NCBI GenBank assembly: GCA_029863705.1
Contig: JAOTUU010000001.1
Coordinates: 1 to 64,000, forward strand
Direction: 5' to 3'
Origin: Gammaproteobacteria bacterium
GTDB lineage: Bacteria; Pseudomonadota; Gammaproteobacteria; Steroidobacterales; Woeseiaceae
Length of the DNA: 64,000 nt
This document shows positions 29,581-47,381 of this stretch, piece by piece. A program made the translations under genes and the position numbers. The first letter of the stretch is position 1. The number at the start of each line of letters is the position of its first letter. The notes below the pieces were generated by a model, which made no database searches, was not told where the DNA came from, and saw only the letters and a program-made list of their open reading frames with translations.

Positions 29581-31627
29581 GACGAGAACTCCGACGCAGC
29601 GCGGGCGCTGTTAGCAACAGCAAAGCTGCAGTCAGCAGGATCAGGCCTGCGTGTCGCATTGCAGGAGCGCTTGTCGCCGTTGCCGGAAAACCGAAGATTG
29701 CCGAACCGCTTTGGCCGTACGGCATAAGGTTCGCAATTTGTTCACTCTTCAGAGGATCGGTCGACTCTCGCAGCGGTGTCTTATCGATCGCGACAAGACT
29801 CGTGTATTTGCTGACCAGGTGATGTTTAAGGGCGGTATCGACTACCGCCATACGCGTCTCTTGCGCGTTGGCACCCCTGCGCTCGAGGTCAAGCAGGTTG
29901 GCGATGCGGGCTCGCGCCCACAATGCGGCAACGCCTGGACTGTCTTCGTTAATGTTCAATGCGAGATCACGCGTCCATGCGCCGCTGACGGAGTCGCCGA
30001 CTATGCGCACCGAGTCACCCGGGCGAAATGCACCGGAAGCTTTCACTTTTACGTTTACGGGTTCGCCGAGGTACAGATCCGGCACAACCGCCGGGAACGG
30101 CTCGACAACCACGCTGCTCGGCCACTGCACCGCGATATTGGTTACCTGTGGTTGCTCAAGTTTTTGAAACAGTCGATCCATTTTTTCGCCGACTTCGTGC
30201 AGCGAACTGATCGTCGTAAAACTGCCGCGTCCGGCCTCTGCTGCCTTGCGCATAAACCAGCTGTTCGGTGCCGAACCTATGCCTACGGTGAACAAACGTG
30301 CATTGCCAAGCCCTGATTCGATCAGCTGGAAAAGCCCTTCCTCATTTCCCACGGCGCCATCCGTTATGAAAATGATCTGCTTCAGATGCGCTTCCGACGC
30401 CGCGGATTGCAACGCGTGCTGCAGGGCCGGCCGCATATTTGTACCCCCGTTCGCCTGCAACTGCCTGACGAAGTCCTTCGCACGGCCCAGAGTCGTAGTA
30501 TCGGCGGCGACGCTTGTTGCAAAGAGCGGATTCGCATGAGAGTTAAACCCAATAACATTGAATCGATCCTCCAGCTGCAAACCGTCGAGGGCACGCTGCA
30601 GTGCGCGTTTCGCCTGTTCAATAGAGACACCGTGCATAGAGCCCGATGTGTCGACGATGAAGATCATCTCCCTTGGCATCAGAACGGACGTCGATTCGCC
30701 AATATCGGGCGGCATGACCATAAGCAGGTAGTGAGGTTCGCCCTGAAGCGTTTCCGCAAACACCATTGCCCGGGGTGACGAGGATGGAACAGGACGCCAC
30801 AGCAATTCGAAATCGTGGTCCATGGGTGCCCTGTTGCCAACAAGCGTGACGGCATAGTGACCGCCTGTTTCGGCAACATTGACCGGGTGATATCGGCTCG
30901 CAATGATCTCCAGCGGCATACCGGCGTTAACGCTGGCCTGCAGTGACACCTTGTGCCCCCGCGATCCCGATACCATTGGCGGCGTAATCTGTGACGCGTC
31001 GCTGACTTCGTCGGTATCAGAAGACCAGCCACTGCCGACTTTGTCCGGCAGCGCCTGGCCGGGGATGTAACGTGGTGTAAGCGTCATCGGATACCGAAGG
31101 CTGAACACACCGTTGTCGAAAAGAACGTCCTCCATGTACTCGATCTCGACGATAACTGTCTCGCCGGGTGCGATATTGGCCACAGATGTCGTGAACAAAT
31201 TTGCGCGCTGTTGCTCCACAAGGCCGGTCTTCTTGCCCGCCTGCTTTGCTTGTTCGTAGGCCTTTCTGGCCCGTTCCCTTTCCTGAATCTCACCTTCAAT
31301 ATAGCGATCACCAATGTACAGGCGCATGTGATCTACGGCGGCCTTGTCCGGCAGTGGGAAGACATAGGTCCCTTCTACCCATTCGCTGCCCTCATTCTTG
31401 AATTCCTGCATGACGGAAACGCGTGCAACGAGGCCGTTTACGGTGATATTGACGTCAGTATTCAGAAGGGTTGCCGTTACATAGCCCTGTTCCATACGCA
31501 TCAACAGGCTGCCTGTCTGCATGGCGCCTGGTGTTGCGGCGGCGAAGGCGCCGCCCGGCCGAATTGATAGCAGCGCAGCAAGCAGCAACACCCAAACAGC
31601 CCTTGACGCACGTTTTGCTTTGAACAT
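29564..31627 (-). CDS. Marine proteobacterial sortase target protein (VIT + VWA domains, C-terminal sorting signal)
   Basis: Signal peptide from ATG 31627; VIT region; VWA MIDAS FIVDTSGSMHG; C-terminus FPATAT + TM + RRSSRH; 17-nt overlap with sortase. Confidence 0.92.
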   Translation of the reverse strand: MFKAKRASRAVWVLLLAALLSIRPGGAFAAATPGAMQTGSLLMRMEQGYVTATLLNTDVNITVNGLVARVSVMQEFKNEGSEWVEGTYVFPLPDKAAVDHMRLYIGDRYIEGEIQERERARKAYEQAKQAGKKTGLVEQQRANLFTTSVANIAPGETVIVEIEYMEDVLFDNGVFSLRYPMTLTPRYIPGQALPDKVGSGWSSDTDEVSDASQITPPMVSGSRGHKVSLQASVNAGMPLEIIASRYHPVNVAETGGHYAVTLVGNRAPMDHDFELLWRPVPSSSPRAMVFAETLQGEPHYLLMVMPPDIGESTSVLMPREMIFIVDTSGSMHGVSIEQAKRALQRALDGLQLEDRFNVIGFNSHANPLFATSVAADTTTLGRAKDFVRQLQANGGTNMRPALQHALQSAASEAHLKQIIFITDGAVGNEEGLFQLIESGLGNARLFTVGIGSAPNSWFMRKAAEAGRGSFTTISSLHEVGEKMDRLFQKLEQPQVTNIAVQWPSSVVVEPFPAVVPDLYLGEPVNVKVKASGAFRPGDSVRIVGDSVSGAWTRDLALNINEDSPGVAALWARARIANLLDLERRGANAQETRMAVVDTALKHHLVSKYTSLVAIDKTPLRESTDPLKSEQIANLMPYGQSGSAIFGFPATATSAPAMRHAGLILLTAALLLLTAPALRRSSRHGLAY

Positions 31628-31747
31628 CCCGGTTCTCCTTCTGGTCTGAGGGTCATTGCAACAAGTCAATACGCCAGAACGCCGACGATGGCATGGCAAT
31701 GCACCGGCGGAATGTGGCAAATTGTGACGACAAACCAGGGAGTACCA

Positions 31748-32440
31748 GTGGCAAAACGAATTGCGATTGTTGAAGACGAGGCGGCTATCCGCGACAACTA
31801 TGCCGCGGCATTCAGACGGGAGGGCTATGAGGTCGAGCCATACGACGCCCGTGATACTGCATTGCAGGCATTCGAAGCGCGATTACCCGACCTTGTCGTT
31901 ATCGACATAAACCTCAAAGATGACGTCGAAGGCGGCTTCGAGCTCTGTCGGGAGTTGCGCGCAAGAGCAGCCGAACTGCCAATCATTTTCCTCACGGCAC
32001 GCGACAGCGAATTCGATGCGGTATCCGGTCTACGGCTCGGCGCGGATGATTACCTGACGAAAGACATCAGCCTGCCGCACCTTATGGCGCGGGTTGCAGC
32101 TTTGTTCAGGCGTCTCGACGCAATGCAGAAGCCAAGTTCGAAAGAACACCGGATAACGCGCGGCGACCTGGAAATCGACACCGATCGCATGACCATACTT
32201 TGGCAGAACCAGGCGGTCGGCCTGACCTTGACTGAGTTCTGGCTTGTCCACGCGATGGCTCGCTATCCAGGGCACGTCAAGAACCGGCAACAACTGATGG
32301 ATGCAGCGCAGGCCGTTCTCGACGACAACACGATAACGTCACACATCAAGCGCATTCGACGAAAGTTCGTAGCCATAGATACCGGTTTCGGTGCGATAGA
32401 AACTGTTTACGGCATGGGCTATCGCTGGCTTGCCGATTAG
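31748..32440 (+). CDS. pdsR: Response regulator of the dedicated sortase system
   Basis: RIAIVEDEAAIRDNYAAAFRREGYEVEPYD receiver plus winged-helix output; divergent from sortase target; GTG start proposed. Confidence 0.85.
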   Translation: MAKRIAIVEDEAAIRDNYAAAFRREGYEVEPYDARDTALQAFEARLPDLVVIDINLKDDVEGGFELCRELRARAAELPIIFLTARDSEFDAVSGLRLGADDYLTKDISLPHLMARVAALFRRLDAMQKPSSKEHRITRGDLEIDTDRMTILWQNQAVGLTLTEFWLVHAMARYPGHVKNRQQLMDAAQAVLDDNTITSHIKRIRRKFVAIDTGFGAIETVYGMGYRWLAD

Positions 32441-32449
32441 CCACTGACA

Positions 32450-40343
<7,894 letters not shown>

Positions 40344-40602
40344 CGACGCCCTGAGGAACACGCTATTTGCGTGCCCCGCTGAGTTTCTCGTTGAGGTGGC
40401 ACACCAGGTGCCGGGTTGGGCTGCAAGCGGGAAACCGCCGTAGCTGCCCGAGCGAAATAGTATAGGTCACGATGGCTGGCAACGGCTAATGCACTGCAGC
40501 AAAAAGGCCGGATAGGCCACATTTCAAGCATTCAGGCGCGATTTAGGGGGGAAATCGGACGGCGCAAATTTGGTTGCGCGCGTAACCAAGAACATTCACA
40601 AA

Positions 40603-41097
40603 TTACCGCGCGACCCTCGAACTTGATGCTTGCAAGTGAATTTCACCCGTCGACCTGAAGCGCACCGGTTTTACGAGCGGCAGGTCGATACCCAGCTCCC
40701 CAGTAAGCGCATACGGTATATCGCCGCGAACACCATCGCGAATAACGTAAAGAAGTTGTGGCGCGGTTTTCAGCAAGTTCAGTTGAACGTTTATCGCGAA
40801 CTCACCATCTCCCTGCGCGGGAATGACAAAAGCCGCTGCTGTTTCACCCTTTGCAAAAGCGTGCCCATCCAGTTCAATGCCATACGACACTTCGCTTACC
40901 GGAAGCGGGAAGGGATTGGGGTTAACCACATCAAAACCGAGCAGGAAGGTCTGTCCCGAGAAGCCCAGGTTCGTCACCGTCACGTTTCGCAGACTAACGC
41001 CCGGCGCACTGATAAGCGTCTCCATGCTGGCGCACGCAGTTAACGCAAAGGCCAGGGGTATCAGGCCCATGTTGCGTAATACGTTTCGTCGGATCAT
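40603..41097 (-). CDS. LEA type 2 / WHy-domain lipoprotein
   Basis: Lipobox FALTACAS; LRNVTVTNLGFSGQTFLLGFDVVNPNPFPLPVSEVSYGIELDG. Confidence 0.82.
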   Translation of the reverse strand: MIRRNVLRNMGLIPLAFALTACASMETLISAPGVSLRNVTVTNLGFSGQTFLLGFDVVNPNPFPLPVSEVSYGIELDGHAFAKGETAAAFVIPAQGDGEFAINVQLNLLKTAPQLLYVIRDGVRGDIPYALTGELGIDLPLVKPVRFRSTGEIHLQASSSRVAR

Positions 41098-41115
41098 CAG
41101 CCCCTCCTGCCTTGC

Positions 41116-41586
41116 CTAATGCACGTTGTTACCGAGCCCGCCCCAGCGCGCAGCAATCAACAACCAGTCGTCACCATCGCGGACAAGTTCCATTTCGAAC
41201 CGATACGCGTCTGCGCTAAATCCCAGCGCATTATCATTCGATCCAGCCATGCCGACCTGGAGCACAAGCTCCGCGGCCGAGTCGCCATACACGTCGAGCT
41301 CATCAAGGTGCGTAATCAATACCACTTTGTCCTGACGGAGAAAATAGAAACGCATCATATTGCCGATATCTTCACGGCTATTACCCCGCGAGTCCGTGTA
41401 CGCCGGCGAGATCATATCCAGTAATGAGCCCCGGTCTTTGGCCTCAGCGGCCTTGTGCCCGGCCTCTACCCACGCACGGACCGCTTCTTCAGGGCCTGCT
41501 TCCGGCCCCCCACAGGCCGAGGCAAGCAGGAAAACCAGTCCTGCAGCAACGAATCGAGCCTGGCGAGCGGTGAATCCATCGATCAT
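41116..41586 (-). CDS. Lipoprotein with NTF2/SnoaL-like fold (predicted)
   Basis: Lipobox LLASACGG; PEEAVRAWVEAGHKAAEAKDRGSLLDMISPAYTD. Confidence 0.65.
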   Translation of the reverse strand: MIDGFTARQARFVAAGLVFLLASACGGPEAGPEEAVRAWVEAGHKAAEAKDRGSLLDMISPAYTDSRGNSREDIGNMMRFYFLRQDKVVLITHLDELDVYGDSAAELVLQVGMAGSNDNALGFSADAYRFEMELVRDGDDWLLIAARWGGLGNNVH

Positions 41587-41722
41587 CTGCTAAAGTTTAC
41601 GGAGATATGGGGTCATAAATGGCCCTGACGGCCCAAACCGTGACCTGGGTCGCACTTTGTGTGCACCGCCATATCACAAAGTGTGGTCTTGCAACGTCAC
41701 CACGAACCCTGGAAATACTGCC

Positions 41723-42394
41723 ATGTCGGTAAAATTACTCAGCGAGCGCATGAATGCGACCATTACCGATGAAGACCAACAGCGCATCGACGCGATTCTT
41801 GCGTTCTGGTTCAAGGAGCATGAGCTCTCGGCACCGCAAATCGACCATCGTATGGACATCTGGTTTGGTGAAGACGAAGTCTTCGATCACGAATGCAAAA
41901 AAATGTTCTCGGCAGACGTCGACAGGGCCAGCGAAGGCCAACTCGACCACTGGGCGCTCGAAGCGAAAGGACGGCTGGCTCTCATCCTGTTGCTCGACCA
42001 GTTTCGCCGAAACATTTACCGCGGCACGGCCGAGGCGTTCGCCATGGATAAGGCCGCGTTGAAACTATGCGTCGAAGGTGCGCTGGAGAAACAGGACAAG
42101 GGGTTAACACCGATTCAACGTGCGTTTTATTACATGCCCTTACAACATACGGAATCGCTCAAGGTGCAGACGAAGTCTGTACAAATATTCCGCCGCTTGT
42201 CCGAAGTCGTCTCCCCGACCTACCGGGAAACCTTCGAGACCATTGCACAGTTTGCGGAGCTGCATCACGATATCGTCAAGCAATTCGGCCGCTTTCCGCA
42301 CCGTAACAAGCTGCTTGGCCGCGAAAATACACCCGAGGAAGACGAATACCTTGCCGGTGACAGCCCCGACTTCGGTCAGGGCGACCAGACTTAA
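41723..42394 (+). CDS. DUF924 family protein
   Basis: ILAFWFKEHE...LALILLLDQFRRNIYRGTAEAFAMDKAAL. Confidence 0.92.
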   Translation: MSVKLLSERMNATITDEDQQRIDAILAFWFKEHELSAPQIDHRMDIWFGEDEVFDHECKKMFSADVDRASEGQLDHWALEAKGRLALILLLDQFRRNIYRGTAEAFAMDKAALKLCVEGALEKQDKGLTPIQRAFYYMPLQHTESLKVQTKSVQIFRRLSEVVSPTYRETFETIAQFAELHHDIVKQFGRFPHRNKLLGRENTPEEDEYLAGDSPDFGQGDQT

Positions 42395-42427
42395 GAAGAA
42401 CAACAAGCATCTGACAAGGGGAATTCC

Positions 42428-42914
42428 ATGCACAGACGTACGTTCTGCAAATCCACTGTGGCTGCGGCCGTTGCGGCAACGTTACGCGGCTGTAGCGCCG
42501 ACGACCGTCAAGCAGATATCGGCAGACGGCGCCGAGCTCTCGATTGAATCTTCTGCCGTCTCCGAGCTGGCCGAAAGCCTGACGGACCGACGGCGGCTCA
42601 TTGCTCGGCAATATCGACGAAGCTGCTTCCGCGCACAACACGATGACGACAACCGGCATTGTTTCTCATACGGGCACCGGCGGATTCACGCTGGGCCGTG
42701 GCCTAGGGCGTACAGACCGCAAGATGGGTCTCGCTATCGACGACCTGCTCGCCGCAACGGTCGTCACGGCCAATGGCGACGTTGTTCGTGCAAGCGAAGA
42801 CGAGAAAAAACCTGGGGCAATTACGGCGAGAATTATCCGCGGCTGGTCGAACTGAAAAACAAATACGACCCAAGCAACCTGTTCCGCCTCAACGCAAACA
42901 TCAAGCCGGGCTAA
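42428..42914 (+). pseudogene. Remnant of TAT-exported FAD-linked oxidase (FAD_binding_4/BBE family)
   Basis: MHRRTFCKSTVAAAVAATL signal, then TVKQISADGAELSIESSAVSELAESL, GNIDEAASAHNTMTTTGIVSHTGTGGFTLGRGLGRTDRKMGLAIDDLLAATVVTANGDVV and NYGENYPRLVELKNKYDPSNLFRLNANIKPG in different frames with missing internal segments. Confidence 0.85.
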
Positions 42915-44271
42915 GCTGAGCCCGCGACAGGCGTGCATAGCGCCAGGCCAATAGCACGGCTGCAACAGTCAGGCCTACGATGAAAGCGCCCCACGTATAA
43001 ACCGGTGGCGCTTTGTAGGTAACGGCAGCCATGTAGGCCAGCGGAAACGCGAGCGCCCAGTAGGCGAAGATGTTGATCGCCATCGGGAAGCGCGTGTCCT
43101 TGTAGCCGCGCAGTGCACCAGCCGAACCTATTTGCACCCCATCTGCGATCTGAAATATCGCGGCCGCCAGCAACAAGGTAATCGCGATACTCGTGACAGA
43201 TGGATCGTTCGTATAAAGACCAACGACGGCATCGCGAAAGAACAGCATGGCTGTGGCTGAGCAACTCATGAAAACAGCGCAGACGAGAATTCCAAAGGCG
43301 CCACTGAAACGTGCTGCCTGGGCATTGCCGGCGCCAAGCGCATGTCCTACGCGGATGGTAATCGCCGAACTCAGGGCGAGCGGAACCATAAATGCCGTCA
43401 TCGCAAAATTGATCGCAACCAGGTGCGCAGCGGCAATCGACGCGCCGCGCGTACCCATCAATACGGATACAGCGTTGAACAAACCAGCTTCGGCCGTAAT
43501 GGTGATGGCAATGGGTACCCCAAGCATCAGTATCTCTTTCAATACGCCGGGGTGTACGCGGCCGACGCGCGTGAAGATTTTCAATGGCCGGTAGGCCCGG
43601 CTCTTCATCATGTAGACGGCAAGCGCGATCATAATCAGCCACATCGTGATCGCGCTCGCATAGCCGCAACCAACCACGCCCAAGGCTGGCGCGCCGAAGT
43701 GACCAAACATGAGGACGTAGTTCAGAAAAATATTGGCGACGAGTGAAAGAACCGACGCGTACATGATTGGTTTCGTCGCGCCAATGCCCTCATTCGTGAA
43801 TCGTAATGCGAGAAAAACGAAAATCGCAGGTGCGCCAAGGATAAGCGCATGAACATAGTCGGTGGTAAGTTCACGAAATTCAGGATCAATTCCGACCAGA
43901 ACAAGTGTCGGCCCCACCAAACGACCCCCGACAAACAGGACCACCAGCCCTATGAAAATCGCCAGATAGATTCCGTGGCGGGTATAACGGCCGATCAACT
44001 CCGGATTACCCGCGCCATAGTGCCTGGCCGCAATCGGTGAAATCGCCATCAACGTGCCCATGGCAAACGCAAAACCGAAGAACCAGACACTGCCACCAAC
44101 AGCAACCGCCGCCAGCGATTCGGCACCAAGGCGCCCGGACATCATCGCGTCTGCAGTATGAATGCCGGCAATCGACAAATTATTGACGATTAGCGGCCAG
44201 GCGACCCCCAGCAGGCCGCGTAATTCCTCTCGCCAATTGCCAGATCTCCACATGCCGCAAATGTAACTCAT
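42901..44271 (-). CDS. MATE efflux transporter, NorM-like
   Basis: 12-TM; LLGVAWPLIVNNLSIAGIHTADAMMSGRLGAESLAAVAVGGSVW. Confidence 0.92.
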   Translation of the reverse strand: MSYICGMWRSGNWREELRGLLGVAWPLIVNNLSIAGIHTADAMMSGRLGAESLAAVAVGGSVWFFGFAFAMGTLMAISPIAARHYGAGNPELIGRYTRHGIYLAIFIGLVVLFVGGRLVGPTLVLVGIDPEFRELTTDYVHALILGAPAIFVFLALRFTNEGIGATKPIMYASVLSLVANIFLNYVLMFGHFGAPALGVVGCGYASAITMWLIMIALAVYMMKSRAYRPLKIFTRVGRVHPGVLKEILMLGVPIAITITAEAGLFNAVSVLMGTRGASIAAAHLVAINFAMTAFMVPLALSSAITIRVGHALGAGNAQAARFSGAFGILVCAVFMSCSATAMLFFRDAVVGLYTNDPSVTSIAITLLLAAAIFQIADGVQIGSAGALRGYKDTRFPMAINIFAYWALAFPLAYMAAVTYKAPPVYTWGAFIVGLTVAAVLLAWRYARLSRAQLSPA

Positions 44272-44419
44272 TCGCCACCGGTGTCCATCCCGCTTTTTGT
44301 ATTCAACAGTTTCGGCGTTCTTTCAGGCAGCGCCAATCGGGTTTTATGCAGTTTCCGTATCCAGTTGGTGTAAAATCGCGGGCGAACATCACAGGTCAAA
44401 CGTCCACACGGAGACAACA

Positions 44420-45706
44420 ATGCTGCACGATGGTCAATCAATCCGAGTTGCTGTAATTGGCGGCTCACGCATTCCGTTTTGTCGGTCGCACTCGATCTAT
44501 CGCGATTGTTCGAACCAGGACCTGATGACTGCCGCTCTTGCCGGCCTGGTCAACAAGTTCGACCTCAAAGGACAAACGCTCGGCGACGTCGCGCTCGGGG
44601 CCGTCATCAAGCATTCGCGAGACTTCAATCTCGCGCGAGAATCCGTCATTGAATGCGGCCTGTCTCCGCGTACGCCTGGCATCGACCTGCAACGTGCTTG
44701 CGGCACTGGCCTCGAGGCCTGTGCGCTGATCGGCAACAAGATCGCCCTTGGGCAGATCGACTCGGGCATCGCTGGCGGTACAGATACAATCAGCGACGCG
44801 CCGATTGTCTACCCGGACTCCTATCGTTCGATCATGATGGACGTGTTCCGCGCCCGGTCTTTGCCGGAGCGCATACTGCCGTGGTTCCGCCTGCGTCCCG
44901 CGCATTTCAAACCAGAGTTTCCGGGTGTCAACGAACCCCGTACCGGCCTTTCAATGGGGCAGAGCACCGAAATCACAGCCAAAGAATGGGACATTCCTCG
45001 CGAACATCAGGATCAACTGGCACTTGCCAGCCACATGAAAGCCGCGGCCGCGTTCGACGCCGGATGGTATGAAGACCTTGTCGTGCCGTTTATGGATTGT
45101 GAAGAAGACAACAACATTCGTCGTGACACGACTTTCGAAAAACTATCATCGCTAAAGCCCGTTTTTGACAGAAGCGCAGAGGGCACCATGACGGCCGGTA
45201 ATAGTACGCCTTTGACTGACGGCGCCGCCGCTGTACTGCTGGCTTCCGAAGAATGGGCGAGAGTCAAGAACCTGCCGGTTGCTGCTTACCTGACGTACAC
45301 GCAAACAGCAGCCATCAACTTTGTTAACGACGAAGGGCTGTTGATGGCTCCGGCGTACGCGGTATCCGAGATGTTAAAGACGGCCAATCTGAATCTGCAG
45401 GACTTCGACTTCTACGAAATTCACGAGGCGTTCGCCGCGCAAACCATTGCAACGCTAAAGGCCTGGCAGTCGGAGAAATTCTGCCGTGAACGCCTCGGTC
45501 GCAATGTGGCTATGGGTCCTGTCGACCTGGCGAAAGTCAACGTCAAGGGTGGCAGCCTCGCAATGGGTCATCCGTTCGCTGCGACCGGTGCGCGCATCGT
45601 TGGGACAATGGCGAAGCTTCTTTCTGAAAAAGGTTCTGGCCGCGGTTTAATTTCTGTCTGCACCGCCGGTGGAATGGGCGTTTCAGCGATAATGGAAGCT
45701 GCTTAG
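44420..45706 (+). CDS. Thiolase (acetyl-CoA acetyltransferase / FadI-like)
   Basis: QRACGTGLEAC nucleophile, FYEIHEAFAAQTIATL, GGSLAMGHPFAATGARI, CTAGGMG. Confidence 0.93.
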   Translation: MLHDGQSIRVAVIGGSRIPFCRSHSIYRDCSNQDLMTAALAGLVNKFDLKGQTLGDVALGAVIKHSRDFNLARESVIECGLSPRTPGIDLQRACGTGLEACALIGNKIALGQIDSGIAGGTDTISDAPIVYPDSYRSIMMDVFRARSLPERILPWFRLRPAHFKPEFPGVNEPRTGLSMGQSTEITAKEWDIPREHQDQLALASHMKAAAAFDAGWYEDLVVPFMDCEEDNNIRRDTTFEKLSSLKPVFDRSAEGTMTAGNSTPLTDGAAAVLLASEEWARVKNLPVAAYLTYTQTAAINFVNDEGLLMAPAYAVSEMLKTANLNLQDFDFYEIHEAFAAQTIATLKAWQSEKFCRERLGRNVAMGPVDLAKVNVKGGSLAMGHPFAATGARIVGTMAKLLSEKGSGRGLISVCTAGGMGVSAIMEAA

Positions 45707-45712
45707 CTGAGG

Positions 45713-46156
45713 CTACTCGGGTGCCGAACCGCCCCCCTTAGAGCCTCGCTGCATCGCGGCAAGCGCCTTGTCGATGCGCGTTTTGGCCTGAGCGGTGACG
45801 CCGCCGCGCTTGTATTCGTCGACAACAAATGTCTCTACGCGCGACACGAGTTCGTCGATGTCACCATTGCCGAACGGCATGGGCACTGTGACCTCCGGCG
45901 GCGCGTTATCAACGGCTCCAAACAAGTTTATCCACTGCTCGCTTTGCTTGCCGATGCTAACCAGCTTGTAGAATTCCGAACCCGGTTTTCCGTTCTGTGT
46001 TTTCGCAAGGCTCACAACACCAACCACCAGGGACGCGGGAACCAGCAGCAGATCGCGAAGGCCGTCGATAATAAGTTTAACTTGCAGTACGCCTATGTCG
46101 CGGACGAGCGTCCACAAAGCAGGCGCGGATTGTTCTACCTGGGGGCTGAAAGTCAT
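45713..46156 (-). CDS. Conserved hypothetical membrane-associated protein
   Basis: Start at MTFSPQVEQSAPALWTLVRDIG with one hydrophobic segment. Confidence 0.6.
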   Translation of the reverse strand: MTFSPQVEQSAPALWTLVRDIGVLQVKLIIDGLRDLLLVPASLVVGVVSLAKTQNGKPGSEFYKLVSIGKQSEQWINLFGAVDNAPPEVTVPMPFGNGDIDELVSRVETFVVDEYKRGGVTAQAKTRIDKALAAMQRGSKGGGSAPE

Positions 46157-46268
46157 TGGCTTATCACATCGCAAACTGGTGTCAGAGTCCTGAATTATAG
46201 CGTTTGTCGCTGGTACAGGAACCGCCTTTGGTTTAGTGTTGCGCGGAATCACATCGGTAACCGGATCT

Positions 46269-47381
46269 ATGCCGACATTCCAACCCTCTGCAAAGCACGA
46301 ACACGGGCTGCCAGAATCCCTGGGGGTTCTGCTCGTCAATCTGGGCACGCCTGATGAACCGACGGCCGCAGCGGTACGTCGTTATTTGCGGCAGTTCCTC
46401 TGGGATCCGCGTGTCATTGAGGTACCCCGACCTTTGTGGTGGCTTATTCTGCATGGCTACATTTTGCGCTTTAGACCCGCTCGCTCTGCCGAGGCATATC
46501 AAAAGGTCTGGACGGACGACGGCTCGCCGTTGATGGTTCATTCGAAGGACATTGCGACATCCGTCGGTCAGCATCTTGCAACACGCTACTCAGCTCAGGT
46601 CAACGTCGAACTGGGCATGTCTTATGGCGAGCCTTCGATTGGTGTCGCACTAAACCAACTGTACGAAAAAGGTTCACGCCGTATCGTCTGCCTACCCCTG
46701 TATCCGCAATATTCCGGTACAACAACCGCCTCTGTTTTCGAAGCGGTTACCACCGCCTTGAGTCGGCGCCGTTGGGTACCAGAGTTCCGATTCATTAATC
46801 ACTATCATGACGCGCGCGGATATATCGCCGCACAGGCGCAAAACATCCGTGATCACTGGGAACAAAATGGCCGTGGCGACAAACTGCTTTTTTCGTTTCA
46901 TGGCGTACCCAGAGCCACGCTGGAGAGCGGTGACCCGTATCACTGTCAGTGCCAGAAGACAGCTCGCCTGATCGCAGAATCGTTGGACCTTGGGGATGAC
47001 GAATGGATTATTACATTTCAATCTCGTGTTGGCCGCGCCGAGTGGTTACGGCCCTACACTGACGAAAGCGTCATCAAGCTTGCCAAAAGCGGCGTCAAAC
47101 GGCTGGATGTCGTTTGTCCCGGGTTCGCGGCAGACTGTCTCGAAACGCTGGAAGAAATCGCTATGCAAAACTCCGGCTTCTTCAAGGCAGCGGGCGGCGA
47201 CTCTTTAAACTATATTCCAGCACTTAATGCGCGCGATGATCATATCGAGTTTCTTGTACGCCTTATCGAAAAACATGTCGGCGGCTGGCCAGAGTCGTCA
47301 ACAGACTGGAGCGCAAGCGACGATGCACACGAACGAGACAGGTCGCGAAGCCGCGCGCTGGCTTTAGGCGCTTCGCAATGA
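46269..47381 (+). CDS. hemH: Ferrochelatase
   Basis: GVLLVNLGTPDEPTAAAVRRYLRQFLWDPRVIE; LLFSFHGVPRATLESGDPYHCQC; FQSRVGRAEWLRPYTDE. Confidence 0.96.
   Translation: MPTFQPSAKHEHGLPESLGVLLVNLGTPDEPTAAAVRRYLRQFLWDPRVIEVPRPLWWLILHGYILRFRPARSAEAYQKVWTDDGSPLMVHSKDIATSVGQHLATRYSAQVNVELGMSYGEPSIGVALNQLYEKGSRRIVCLPLYPQYSGTTTASVFEAVTTALSRRRWVPEFRFINHYHDARGYIAAQAQNIRDHWEQNGRGDKLLFSFHGVPRATLESGDPYHCQCQKTARLIAESLDLGDDEWIITFQSRVGRAEWLRPYTDESVIKLAKSGVKRLDVVCPGFAADCLETLEEIAMQNSGFFKAAGGDSLNYIPALNARDDHIEFLVRLIEKHVGGWPESSTDWSASDDAHERDRSRSRALALGASQ

Noticed and set aside
31692-31707. Possible sigma-54 promoter (tggcatggcaatgca) before the sortase-system regulator
   Set aside because: GG to GC spacing is one base short of the -24/-12 requirement
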